Positions 56,527 through 64,000 of a stretch of 64,000 nt of DNA are shown piece after piece. A program made the translations under genes and the position numbers. The stretch lies in NCBI RefSeq assembly GCF_001870465.1, contig NZ_MDGK01000015.1, forward strand, positions 1-64,000, written 5' to 3'. The stretch's first letter is position 1. The number at the start of each line of letters is the position of its first letter. This DNA comes from Pseudomonas extremorientalis (GTDB lineage Bacteria > Pseudomonadota > Gammaproteobacteria > Pseudomonadales > Pseudomonadaceae). Below the pieces are notes generated by a model that was not told the origin of the DNA, searched no databases, and saw nothing but the letters and a program-made list of their open reading frames with translations.

Positions 56527-56940
56527 TCAGTAAATGGGCCAGCAGCCCGGCGTCAGTAGTTCGACGAGGTTCTCATCCGGATCGCGGAAATAGATGCTCG
56601 ATCCACCTTTGGGCCAGTGGGTGCGCCCCTCGATGGCAATGTTCGCGTTGTCCAGGCGCGCCTCCCAGGTCGGCAGGTCGTCGGCGTCGATGGCAAAGCA
56701 GATATGAATGCGCCCGTTGGCGTCATGGGGAGGGATCTCGCCGCCGCTCAAGTATTTGGTTTGAAGAGAGGCGCCCCGTTTGAATAGCAAGAGAGTATTC
56801 TGCTGACCGACATTTAACGCGACGAGTACGTTGCTCTCGACCATCGTCTCAAGCTCCAGGTGCCGGGCGTAAAACGCTTTGGCGCGGTCGAGGTCGTCTA
56901 CGTACAGCGCGGTCTCAATGATTCGTTTGAGTTGAGGCAT
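56527..56940 (-). CDS. VOC-superfamily metalloprotein, possible toxoflavin-protection enzyme
   Basis: The 137-aa protein has the paired βαβββ units of the vicinal-oxygen-chelate (glyoxalase/bleomycin-resistance/dioxygenase) fold: ETALYVDDLDRAKAFY at the start, GRIHICFAI in the middle and FRDPDENLVELLTPG at the end. Glu near 9, His near 78 and Glu near 127 are candidate metal ligands. It starts a VOC-MFP-RND operon divergent from the LysR gene next to the tox cluster. A known toxoflavin-degrading enzyme (TxDE/TflA) also has a VOC fold, so a protective role is a reasonable guess. However, this protein is shorter, and many VOC proteins are unrelated in function. GGAG is seven bases from the ATG. 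Confidence 0.8.
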   Translation of the reverse strand: MPQLKRIIETALYVDDLDRAKAFYARHLELETMVESNVLVALNVGQQNTLLLFKRGASLQTKYLSGGEIPPHDANGRIHICFAIDADDLPTWEARLDNANIAIEGRTHWPKGGSSIYFRDPDENLVELLTPGCWPIY

Positions 56941-56987
56941 GGTTTTGCTCCTTGTTGAAGGTTGCTCCCTGAGATGGAATTCACAGC

Positions 56988-57914
56988 ATGGTCACGGTCC
57001 TACTGCGCAATATCGATTTGAATCTGTTGGTGGTGCTCGATGCACTGCTGACTGAAAAACACGTCACTCGCACCGGTGCGCGACTGCATTTGAGCCAGCC
57101 GGCCATCAGTCACTCCTTGAGTAAGTTGCGGGTGCTGCTCGACGATCCGATCCTGATCCGCGAGGGTAACGAAGTGGTGCTCAGCGCGCTGGCGCAGAAT
57201 ATCCAGGTGCCGTTGCGCGACATCCTCAGCCAGATCGAAACACTGTTCGGCAAGTCCATCGACTTCGACGCGGCCAGTTCCCAACGCACCTTTCAATTGG
57301 CGATGTCGGACTACGGCGCCGCGATTATCCTGCCCAAGTTGCTGGTGCGACTGCGCAGCGAGGCGCCGAACACCACGCTGGTGGTGACCCAGGGCAGCCG
57401 GCATGCGATGTTCGAGCAAGTGGCGCAGGGCAAGATCGACCTGGCCCTGGGGGTGTTCCCCAGCTTGACGCCCGATGTGTCGATGGAAGTGTTGTTCGAG
57501 GAAACGTTTTCCTGCCTGCTCGACCGGCGGACCCTGTCCAAGGACGGCATGCTGGATCTGGAGAGCTACCTGGAGCGCCCGCATATCCAGGTGTCCATGG
57601 ACGGAGGTGCCAATGGTGAAGTCGATAGCCTGTTGCGTGCCGAAGGATTGCGCCGTCGCATCGCCGTCAGCGTGCCGCACTGGCGTACGGCGCCGAGCCT
57701 GTTGCACAACACCGACCTGATCCTTACCGTGGCCACCCGCACGCTGGAAGACACGTTGCTTAACCCGGACCTGGTGCAATTGCCGCCACCGTTCAGCATT
57801 CCGCGCTTTCCCTTTGTGCAGATCTGGCACCAGCGATTCTGTGACGATCCGGCACATGCGTGGTTGCGCGAACAGGTCAAGCAAGTGGTAGCTCATACCG
57901 TGCAGGTCGACTGA
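56988..57914 (+). CDS. LysR-family regulator, probable regulator of the tox genes
   Basis: The 308-aa protein is of the NodD/NahR-like LysR subgroup (RNIDLNLLVVLDALLTEKHVTRTGARLHLSQPAISHSLSKLR, written in part, residues 7-50). It has an effector-binding domain at about 92-300. It is divergent from the VOC-MFP-RND operon with 47 bases between the starts, and its 3' end overlaps the convergent RibD-like toxE by 22 bases. In Burkholderia glumae the LysR protein ToxR uses toxoflavin as co-inducer for biosynthesis and efflux operons. Position suggests the same job here; identity as ToxR is not proved. Confidence 0.85.
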   Translation: MVTVLLRNIDLNLLVVLDALLTEKHVTRTGARLHLSQPAISHSLSKLRVLLDDPILIREGNEVVLSALAQNIQVPLRDILSQIETLFGKSIDFDAASSQRTFQLAMSDYGAAIILPKLLVRLRSEAPNTTLVVTQGSRHAMFEQVAQGKIDLALGVFPSLTPDVSMEVLFEETFSCLLDRRTLSKDGMLDLESYLERPHIQVSMDGGANGEVDSLLRAEGLRRRIAVSVPHWRTAPSLLHNTDLILTVATRTLEDTLLNPDLVQLPPPFSIPRFPFVQIWHQRFCDDPAHAWLREQVKQVVAHTVQVD

Positions 57915-58999
57915 TCGGGGCGCAGGCGTAATCGCAAGTCCTGGCCCAACTGGGTCACTTCATACAGGGTGAAGTCCAGGGAGTGGGTGAGGTTTTCCAG
58001 CTCCGGCAAATGCACCAGCGGCCGTGCGAGGTCGCCGAGCAGGCGCGGCGCGACGTACAGCAACAGCTCATCCACCAGTCCGGCGCGCAGCAGGTTGCCG
58101 GCCAGGGTCGGCCCGGCCTCGACCATCACATCATGCAAACCGCGCTGGCTCAGATGGACCATCAAGGCATGCAGATCGAGGCCATTCTGGTTGCCCGGCA
58201 GGCCGAGCAAGCGCTCAGCGTTGGCGCCTGGCGGCAGATGTTGCTCGTGCACCACATGCAGGCTTGGCGCCTGGTCGTCGAACACTCTCGCGGTACCCGG
58301 CACCCGCGCCTGGCTGTCGAGGATCACCCGCAGCGGCGCGATGGCTTCGGCGGACGCCATCTCGCGTACGGTCAATGAGGGGTTGTCGGCCAGCACCGTG
58401 CCGCTGCCGGTGAGGATCGCTGCACTGCGCGCTCGCCAATACTGCACATCGGAGCGCGCCCTGGCGCCGGTGATCCATTGCGAGCGCCCGTTGTTCAGCG
58501 CGGTGCGGCCATCCAGGCTCATGCCCATCTTCAGTTGCACCCACGGCCGCTGGCGCTTGACCGAGGACAGGAAGCCACGGTTCAACTCGCGGGCGACCGC
58601 ATTGAGTAAGCCCACGCGAACCTCGATCCCGGCGTCGCGCAGTTCGGCGATGCCACGACCGTCGACCTGCTCGAACGGGTCTTCATGGGCAACGACCACA
58701 CACGCCACGCCAGCCTCGATCAGCGCCTGGTGACAGGCACCGGTGCGCCCGACATGGCTGCAGGGTTCCAGCGTCACATAGGCCGTGGCGCCCTTGGCCA
58801 GGGCACCGGCCTGGCGAAGGGCGAAGATCTCGGCGTGCGGACCGCCCGCACGCCGATGCCAGCCCTCGCCCACGATGTGTGCACCGTGGGCGATGACGCA
58901 CCCGACCCGTGGATTGGGCCAGGTGGAGTGACTGCCGCGCTCGGCCAACGACAATGCATGGTGCATATGTTGAAAGTCGATTTCGCTGAAGTGGGTCAT
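57893..58999 (-). CDS. toxE: RibD-like deaminase/reductase of toxoflavin biosynthesis (ToxE)
   Basis: The 368-aa protein has an N-terminal CDA-type zinc deaminase with H55-A-E57 and C80/C89 (PHAE, PCSHVGRTGAC). A C-terminal RibD reductase domain follows (about 150-360, LKMGMSLDGRTALNNGRSQWITG). It would deaminate the pyrimidine product of GTP cyclohydrolase II. It is likely not the housekeeping ribD, because it is grouped with ToxA-, B-, C- and D-like genes and not with ribE/ribBA/ribH. It overlaps toxC by four bases and is the last gene of the operon. Confidence 0.88.
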   Translation of the reverse strand: MTHFSEIDFQHMHHALSLAERGSHSTWPNPRVGCVIAHGAHIVGEGWHRRAGGPHAEIFALRQAGALAKGATAYVTLEPCSHVGRTGACHQALIEAGVACVVVAHEDPFEQVDGRGIAELRDAGIEVRVGLLNAVARELNRGFLSSVKRQRPWVQLKMGMSLDGRTALNNGRSQWITGARARSDVQYWRARSAAILTGSGTVLADNPSLTVREMASAEAIAPLRVILDSQARVPGTARVFDDQAPSLHVVHEQHLPPGANAERLLGLPGNQNGLDLHALMVHLSQRGLHDVMVEAGPTLAGNLLRAGLVDELLLYVAPRLLGDLARPLVHLPELENLTHSLDFTLYEVTQLGQDLRLRLRPDQSTCTV

Positions 59000-60699
59000 G
59001 GGCGGCGTTGCCCTGCCACGGCGTGGGCGGTGATCGGGTAGATACGCCCGTCGTAGGCGCTGGCCAGGAAGCCACTGCCTTCGGCGTCATGGGTCAGGCA
59101 GGAAATACCGCTGGCGGTGATCTTCTCCACCTTTGCCCATTTGCGCTTGGCCAGGTCGAACACGGCCACGGTGCCGCCGTAGCTGCCGGTGGCGATCATC
59201 TGGCGGTCCTTGGAGATCGCAATGCACTTGATCGAGTGGCTATGAGGGGTGTCATACACCTCGCTGTTGCCGGCTTGCCACAGGCGCAGCTTGAGGTCGC
59301 GCCCGATACTGGCAAAGCCGCCCTGGATCTGCGTGCAGCCGTTGGAAATACGGTCGTGGGCTTTGTCCAGGTAGGTTTCCAGTTCGAAGTCGCTGATCCG
59401 GAAGAACGCCGCGGCCGCTGTCGCGCATACGCTGAACAGGTACTGTTCATCGGCGGCGATGCCCTTGATGGCGTTCTCGTGCATGCGCACTTCGCGCAGG
59501 AAACGCGGCTGCTGGTTTTCCAGATTGAAGATCAAGGCTTCGCCAGTGTACGTACCGATTGCGGCGTGCAACTGGCCATCTTTTTCGAAGGTGGTGCCGC
59601 AGTTGAGCGGTGAACGGTGCTGGTAGATGACGTCGCCGGTCTTGGCGTCGAACACCGTGCCCATCTGGCCGCCGGTCAACACGCTGTCGCCGAAGGGCAG
59701 CAGGAAGTTGCACAGACTGCCGGCCTTGGTGCTGGGCTGGCCATTGATCTGCAGGATGCCGGCATCACCGATGCTGTAGATGTCGTCGCCGACCACCGTG
59801 ACGGCGTTCAAGCTGATGGCCGGCTCGATGCCGCCCACGTCCCATTCCTGAGTGGTGAAATCCCAGGTGGCGTAGGTGGAGCCGAAGGTCACGAAGGCGA
59901 TGCGATGGTTGCCCAGCAATGCACAGCTGCGTGGCCAGATGATGCTTGGCAGTGAAGTCTGGGCGGTTTTTACCAGTTGGTTGTCGGGCGTCAACTCCCA
60001 CAGCATGACGCAACGGTCGTAGCTGAGGCTGACCAGCAGGCGCTGCGCGTCGTTCCATACGATGCGCTTGATGCCGGCGGCATGGGCGGCTTGCAGGTAG
60101 GTGCCGCTGCTGCTGATCACGGAGATTTTGCCTTCGTCGTCACCGGCGAAAATGATGCCCTCGCGGGACAGGGCCACGGTGTCGGTTTCGACGCCGCCCA
60201 GGTCGATCAGGTCCAGTTGTTCGCCGCTGGCAGCGTCCCAACGGCGGATCGAACCGTCATCGCTGCTGGAAACCAGGGTCTTGCCATCGGCGGCCCAGCA
60301 CACCGAAATCACATCGGCATCGTGACCGCTGAGGATCCGCAGGGTTCGCCCACTGAGGTCGAACAGGCGGATGCTGTGGTCCCGCGAGCAGGTGGCGATG
60401 GTCTGGCCATCCGGTGAGAAGGCAGCCATTTCGATGTCGTCATCGTGACCCACCAGCACGCTTTTCAAGCGCAGCGAAGGGATTTCCCAGACGCGGGCAG
60501 TGTAGTCGCTGCTGGCGCTGACCAGCAGGGTGCCGCTGGCGTTGAACGCGCATTGGTTGGCCAGGTGGTCGTGGAGCACGCGCTGGATCGGCGTCTTGGT
60601 TTTTGCATCCCACAAAATAACCTGGTTGTCATAACCGGCGGTTGCAACGTACGTATCGTTGAATGTTGCGATACCGCTAATAGGGCCAAAGTGTCTCAT
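58996..60699 (-). CDS. toxC: WD40-repeat protein of the toxoflavin cluster (ToxC)
   Basis: The 567-aa protein is made of WD40-type repeats throughout (VGHDDDIEMAAFSPDGQTIATC, LSGHDADVISVCWAADGKTLVSS, and C-terminal SHSIKCIAISKDRQMIATGS, each written in part). It appears able to form one or two β-propellers. It has no signal peptide and is presumably cytoplasmic. A WD-repeat protein is a hallmark of toxABCDE clusters, where its biochemical role is unclear (scaffold or unusual enzyme). It lies 40 bases after toxB and overlaps toxE by four bases. Confidence 0.88.
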   Translation of the reverse strand: MRHFGPISGIATFNDTYVATAGYDNQVILWDAKTKTPIQRVLHDHLANQCAFNASGTLLVSASSDYTARVWEIPSLRLKSVLVGHDDDIEMAAFSPDGQTIATCSRDHSIRLFDLSGRTLRILSGHDADVISVCWAADGKTLVSSSDDGSIRRWDAASGEQLDLIDLGGVETDTVALSREGIIFAGDDEGKISVISSSGTYLQAAHAAGIKRIVWNDAQRLLVSLSYDRCVMLWELTPDNQLVKTAQTSLPSIIWPRSCALLGNHRIAFVTFGSTYATWDFTTQEWDVGGIEPAISLNAVTVVGDDIYSIGDAGILQINGQPSTKAGSLCNFLLPFGDSVLTGGQMGTVFDAKTGDVIYQHRSPLNCGTTFEKDGQLHAAIGTYTGEALIFNLENQQPRFLREVRMHENAIKGIAADEQYLFSVCATAAAAFFRISDFELETYLDKAHDRISNGCTQIQGGFASIGRDLKLRLWQAGNSEVYDTPHSHSIKCIAISKDRQMIATGSYGGTVAVFDLAKRKWAKVEKITASGISCLTHDAEGSGFLASAYDGRIYPITAHAVAGQRRP

Positions 60700-60739
60700 G
60701 CGTCATCATCCTTAATGTAGTGTGGGCGAAAGAAAGTGT

Positions 60740-61354
60740 TCAGGCGCGCTTCGGTTGTTTCATCAGGTTGATCACGTGGTTTTTCTTATCGACTTTCGCT
60801 TGCAAGTAATGAGTGTTATGTCGGGTGACAAACACGCCGGTCGGAATAACGTTGTCCACTACAATGCCGTTATCCACCAGGGCTTGAACTTTGTCCGGGT
60901 TATTGGTGATCAATTGGCAATGTTTGATGTTCAGCGCTTTCAACATGCCTGCGGCCATGGAGAAATCGCGGTCATCTTCCGGAAAGTTCAGATGAGTATT
61001 GGCTTCGAACGTGTCCATGCCAGAATCTTGCAGGCGGTAGGCGTCCAACTTTGCATATAAGCCGATGCCGCGGCCTTCTTGGCGCAGGTAGATAAGATAG
61101 CCACCCACTTCCTGCATGCGCAGGATCGACTCGTTTAATTGCGGGCCGCAGTCACAGCGCTGTGAACTGAATACATCGCCGGTCAGGCATTCGGAGTGAA
61201 TACGCACCAACGGGCTGATGGGATTGGCGGGGCCAAGCTTTATCACGATATGTTCGTGTGCCGTGTCCAACCCACTGAACGTGTAGAAAGTTCCAGGGTT
61301 GGAATGGTCGTCCAGGGGGATATCAACATGGTTGCGTACGCTTAGGCGGTTCAT
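60740..61354 (-). CDS. toxB: GTP cyclohydrolase II of toxoflavin biosynthesis (ToxB)
   Basis: The 204-aa protein is a RibA-type GTP cyclohydrolase II, which opens GTP to give the diaminopyrimidine precursor. Zinc ligands C56, C67 and C69 (HSECLTGDVFSSQRCDCG) and the EGRGIGLYAKL segment are intact. Length is typical of stand-alone RibA without a DHBP synthase part. Its place between ToxD- and ToxC-like genes shows that it serves the azapteridine route rather than general riboflavin synthesis. It starts 58 bases after toxD. Confidence 0.92.
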   Translation of the reverse strand: MNRLSVRNHVDIPLDDHSNPGTFYTFSGLDTAHEHIVIKLGPANPISPLVRIHSECLTGDVFSSQRCDCGPQLNESILRMQEVGGYLIYLRQEGRGIGLYAKLDAYRLQDSGMDTFEANTHLNFPEDDRDFSMAAGMLKALNIKHCQLITNNPDKVQALVDNGIVVDNVIPTGVFVTRHNTHYLQAKVDKKNHVINLMKQPKRA

Positions 61355-61412
61355 GGCGGTTCCTTCCGTGCTTGAATGTTCAACGCGTTATTGTTTTGGT
61401 ACAGAGGAGGGA

Positions 61413-62420
61413 TTACAGGGTTTGTGCGAGGCGAAAGCCCATTACGTAAATCTGTCGCGGATACTTGCCGTGACGCCGGCAATTTCGGGTCAGGTCGCGA
61501 AACCGCGTGAAGCTGCCACCACGGGCGATGCGGTGGGTGCCAACCACAGTGACGAGGTCGTCGGTGATGGCGGTGCCGCCGGGGTAGGGGGCGTAGTCGT
61601 CAGCGACGAATTCTTCGACATTACCGGCCATGTCCAGACAGCCAAATGGCGAAGCACCCTCGACCAGGAAGCCGACCGGAGTGGTGTCGAACAGGCCCAG
61701 TTCGGCGGTGTTGGCACGCTCGGGCAGGAAGGTATTCCCCCAGGGATATTCGAGGTTTTCCGGGCCGGCGGCGGCGTATTCCCATTCAGCCTCGGTGGGC
61801 AGGCGGAAGCTGCGGCCACTGGCTTCGCTGAGCCAGGCAGCGTAGGCGTCGGCGTCATCGGCAGTGATCCCGTAGACCGGATGGTTAGCGCGTGCGTGAG
61901 GGTACTGTCCGAAGGCCCAGCTTTCGGGAATCCGTGCCTGCGTGTTGGCTTCGAGAAAGGCTCGGTATTCGAGGTTGGTCACCGGATATTTACCGATGGC
62001 GTATGGCCGCAGGTGTACGCGATGACGAGGGACTTCCTTGGCGATCCAGTCCTGATCCAGGCCCAGGCCGCGCATGTCATGCATCACCTGGTCGACCGCC
62101 GATTCGGCCAGACCGATCTCGACGGTGCCTGCGCTGATTTGAATCATCGTGGGGTTGAGTACATCGAGCCTGGGGTCATGGGTCAGTGCCAGCAGTTGGG
62201 CGGCGGCATAGCGCCAGGCCAGCGGCGAGACAGGGTTTTCGACGCGGTCGGCCAACTGTTCGCTGGTCTCTTCCGACACCAGGCGCCAGGCTGCCAGCGG
62301 CAACTTGAGGTTGACGGCTTCGTGGAAATGCTCAGGTAGGCCCATCAAGAAACGGTCTGTCATTTCGGCGGTCAGGGGGCCGTCGAACACGGGCCAATGG
62401 TTGAAACCCTTGGGAGTCAT
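61413..62420 (-). CDS. toxD: FGE/SUMF1-fold protein of the toxoflavin cluster (ToxD)
   Basis: The 335-aa product starts MTPKGFNHWP at 62420, with AGGA upstream; an ATG at 62462 is too close to toxA. Residues about 100-335 show the formylglycine-generating-enzyme fold: ITKYPVTN-like GKYPVTNLEYRAFL, RLPTEAEWEYAAAG, DMAGNVEEF and ARGGSF near the end. The copper-binding cysteine pair of true FGE is not evident, as in many related oxidase-like or structural members. ToxD-type proteins with this domain are part of toxoflavin operons; the exact step is not settled. Confidence 0.87.
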   Translation of the reverse strand: MTPKGFNHWPVFDGPLTAEMTDRFLMGLPEHFHEAVNLKLPLAAWRLVSEETSEQLADRVENPVSPLAWRYAAAQLLALTHDPRLDVLNPTMIQISAGTVEIGLAESAVDQVMHDMRGLGLDQDWIAKEVPRHRVHLRPYAIGKYPVTNLEYRAFLEANTQARIPESWAFGQYPHARANHPVYGITADDADAYAAWLSEASGRSFRLPTEAEWEYAAAGPENLEYPWGNTFLPERANTAELGLFDTTPVGFLVEGASPFGCLDMAGNVEEFVADDYAPYPGGTAITDDLVTVVGTHRIARGGSFTRFRDLTRNCRRHGKYPRQIYVMGFRLAQTL

Positions 62421-62483
62421 AACGCTCGTTTTCCTACTGCGTGGGAGAAAAGGCACGTACACCCAGGCGTACGTGCCCGGCCT

Positions 62484-63230
62484 TCAGAGGGTGCAGATCA
62501 GCCCGGTTTGCAGGCAGTTGCGTTCGAAATCATCCCAGTAGCCCTTGGGGTGCTTGGCCCGCTCGGCCTCGGAAATAATCGGTTTTTGCCACTGCAGGCG
62601 GGAGAAGCCGGCTTTCATGATCGCCAGCTCATAGCGTTCGCGGCTCCAGCGATGGAAGGTGAAGGCGCTGGGCGGTGTGGTGACGAATTCGGCGTGGTGG
62701 CGAAAGCCGCCTTCGTGGGGTTCTTCGGTGAGTACGTGCACGCCGTATTTGGTGAAGTTGCCACGTTTCAATTGAAAGGTTGGCTCTACCGTGTAAGCCA
62801 CGACCCGTCCACCTGGGGCGAGGTTCTTGGCGACGACCTGGAACATCTTGTCCAGTTTTTCTGGCGAATCGGCATAGTTGAACAGCCAAGCGGCGGTGAT
62901 CAGGTCGAACTTGCCGAGAATGCCCAGATCGCAGATATCGCTGACGTGGTACTCGATTGGCTCCTGGTTGCGCGCCGATTCTTGCCGGGCCAGTTCAATC
63001 ATGGAGGCGGAGATGTCCACGCCAACCACTTTGCTGGCACCTTGGCGATACAGCTCGCGTCCGAAGAAACCGAAACCGCAGGCCAGGTCCAGTACGGATT
63101 TGCCCTGGGGATTACCGACCATACTGAAGAAGGTCGCGGTTTCCACCGAGCGCTGCGAGGCGCTGTCCGTGAAAGCTTCGAAGCGTTCGCCGATGGCGTC
63201 GTAAGTTGCCGTTGCAGTTTGAGTGGTCAT
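62484..63230 (-). CDS. toxA: SAM-dependent methyltransferase of toxoflavin biosynthesis (ToxA)
   Basis: The 248-aa class I methyltransferase has motif I VLDLACGFGFFGREL (about residues 40-54), motif II VVGVDIS (about 67-73) and the post-motif FDLITAAWLFNYA (about 103-115). ToxA carries out N-methylation of the azapteridine to toxoflavin. A strong AGGTGAGG precedes the ATG. It is followed by toxD after 63 bases. The gene order toxA-D-B-C-E differs from the A-B-C-D-E order described in Burkholderia glumae. Confidence 0.88.
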   Translation of the reverse strand: MTTQTATATYDAIGERFEAFTDSASQRSVETATFFSMVGNPQGKSVLDLACGFGFFGRELYRQGASKVVGVDISASMIELARQESARNQEPIEYHVSDICDLGILGKFDLITAAWLFNYADSPEKLDKMFQVVAKNLAPGGRVVAYTVEPTFQLKRGNFTKYGVHVLTEEPHEGGFRHHAEFVTTPPSAFTFHRWSRERYELAIMKAGFSRLQWQKPIISEAERAKHPKGYWDDFERNCLQTGLICTL

Positions 63231-63322
63231 TGCCTCACCTTTTTAAAGTTAATAGCTGTCGTCAATCCCTGACTGGGAACATGAAGAAGTCTTCTGTTTT
63301 TGGTGACCCTGTTAGGCGTGAA

Positions 63323-63769
63323 TCAAGTGCGAGTGGTAATAAGGAATCCTCCTATGACGACAAGTACGCCGACCAGTTTATTAATGTTGAGAGACTGTTT
63401 GGGGAAGCCCAATAAGCCAAAATAGTCAATCGCAATTGAAACGATAAGTTGTCCGATCAATACCGCCATGATGAAGTTGAGGGCGCCGAGTCGAGGCGCC
63501 ATCAATAACGCTACGGTAATATAAAAAACGCCGGCAACACCGCCCATCCAAATCCACCAGGGGCCGTCTTGCACGGCGGCAAGATTGGGGCGAGGCGCCT
63601 TGACTGCAATAATGACAACAATGAGTACAACCAGGCTGACCAATAGAGATACTGCCGTGGCCCATAAAGGATGGCCTAGCAGGTTACCCAGTTTTGCGTT
63701 GGTGCCTGCCTGCAAGGGCACTGCAAAACCGGCGAATAAACTGAGCAGGATGAAATACAGTAAGGTCAT
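63323..63769 (-). CDS. YdcZ-type DMT small transporter (DUF606)
   Basis: The 148-aa protein has five transmembrane helices and the family's polar landmarks: PLQAGTNAKLG near 20, PWWIWMGGVAGVFYI and APRLGALNFIMAVLIGQL. It belongs to the short DMT/EamA relatives (DUF606). I chose ATG 63769 (MTLLYFILLSL); the ORF extends 33 codons upstream without a credible ribosome site. It is upstream of toxA on the same strand with a 92-base gap. It could be co-transcribed and help export, but it may also be an unrelated gene. Confidence 0.82.
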   Translation of the reverse strand: MTLLYFILLSLFAGFAVPLQAGTNAKLGNLLGHPLWATAVSLLVSLVVLIVVIIAVKAPRPNLAAVQDGPWWIWMGGVAGVFYITVALLMAPRLGALNFIMAVLIGQLIVSIAIDYFGLLGFPKQSLNINKLVGVLVVIGGFLITTRT

Positions 63770-63958
63770 GAAGTGGGCATTCCGTTTTTTTTCAAGTTTT
63801 ACGGTGCTTGGATTGTTGGCGCCAATTCTTTGTTCTGATGGGGTGTATTCGTCGCACTGATCGAGCATTGGCTACTGGTGATTCAGGGACGGGGAATCAG
63901 GTGTGCGCAATCTTGACCGACGGGTTTACAATCGCTGCTCCTGATCAGGAGTATCCCT

Positions 63959-64000
63959 GTGCTGACTCATCTCGATTCCCAAGGTCGCGCCCATATGGTC
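63959..64000 (+). CDS. moaC: MoaC start (cyclic pyranopterin monophosphate synthase), partial
   Basis: Only 14 codons are inside the window. They read MLTHLDSQGRAHMV from a GTG, which is the characteristic start of MoaC of pseudomonads (molybdenum cofactor pathway). CAGGAG lies eight bases upstream. It marks the right border of the tox island. Confidence 0.8.
   Translation, partial: MLTHLDSQGRAHMV

Noticed and set aside
57893..61354. RibD and RibA homologues as housekeeping riboflavin genes
   Set aside because: They are interleaved with WD40, FGE-like and methyltransferase genes and a LysR regulator, with no ribE, ribBA, ribH or nusB nearby. The set fits the toxoflavin cluster better.
63284..63294. 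AGAAG-T-CTTCT palindrome followed by TTTTT between toxA and the DMT gene
   Set aside because: The 5-bp stem is short and A/T-rich, and the T run is on the plus strand, where no gene ends here. It is too weak to call a terminator.
63913..63932. TTGACC and TACAAT upstream of moaC as a sigma-70 promoter
   Set aside because: The spacing is only eight bases, so they cannot be the -35 and -10 of one promoter.

Overview
The window looks like a chromosomal segment of a fluorescent Pseudomonas, closest in flavour to the P. fluorescens / P. protegens group. It is GC-rich with strong third-position bias. It carries the complete alginate operon in the canonical Pseudomonas order (algD-8-44-K-E-G-X-L-I-J-F-A), two copies of a REP doublet (REPIN) typical of P. 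fluorescens, and the start of moaC at the right edge.

Layout. 0-8.3 kb: a LysR regulator, a 733-aa orphan of unknown function, and an aromatic-acid-type efflux operon (NodT-like outer-membrane lipoprotein, FUSC/AaeB-like transporter, DUF1656, HlyD adaptor). 8.3-13.1 kb: a two-gene unit (hydrophobic 308-aa protein plus overlapping small membrane protein) that could be a toxin/immunity pair; a SnoaL-like/MFS operon divergent from a LysR gene with a perfect palindrome between them; and an SDR. 13.3-29.4 kb: an insecticidal-type Tc toxin locus, with TcA split into two proteins and TcB naturally fused to TcC in one 2405-aa protein. The variable C-terminal tail of that protein has GNAT acetyltransferase-like motifs. 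29.5-31.3 kb: a small membrane protein, then a perfect hrp box (HrpL promoter) driving two tandem paralogous small genes of unknown function. 31.3-47.6 kb: the alginate operon on the minus strand with a REPIN between algL and algI, followed by an 0.8-kb algD leader holding an AlgU-type promoter. 48.5-52.2 kb: core genes yaaA, a polysaccharide-deacetylase-like gene with degenerate metal motifs, and phoH. 52.3-63.8 kb: an island between phoH and moaC. It holds a VOC protein-MFP-RND pump operon, a divergent LysR regulator, and a minus-strand set (DMT transporter, methyltransferase, FGE-like protein, GTP cyclohydrolase II, WD40 protein, RibD-like deaminase) that I recognise as a toxoflavin (7-azapteridine) biosynthesis cluster, toxA-D-B-C-E.

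How it fits together. Alginate is made by Alg8/44, guided through the periplasm by K/G/X/L, acetylated by I/J/F/X and exported by AlgE, with AlgA and AlgD supplying GDP-mannuronate. ToxB and ToxE would divert GTP and the riboflavin intermediate into an azapteridine that ToxA methylates; the LysR gene would sense the product, and the VOC protein plus RND pump are candidates for self-protection. The Tc locus and the hrp-box genes point to interaction with eukaryotic hosts. I saw no rRNA, tRNA, CRISPR array, transposase or integrase. All calls come from reading sequence and translations by eye; no database search was possible.
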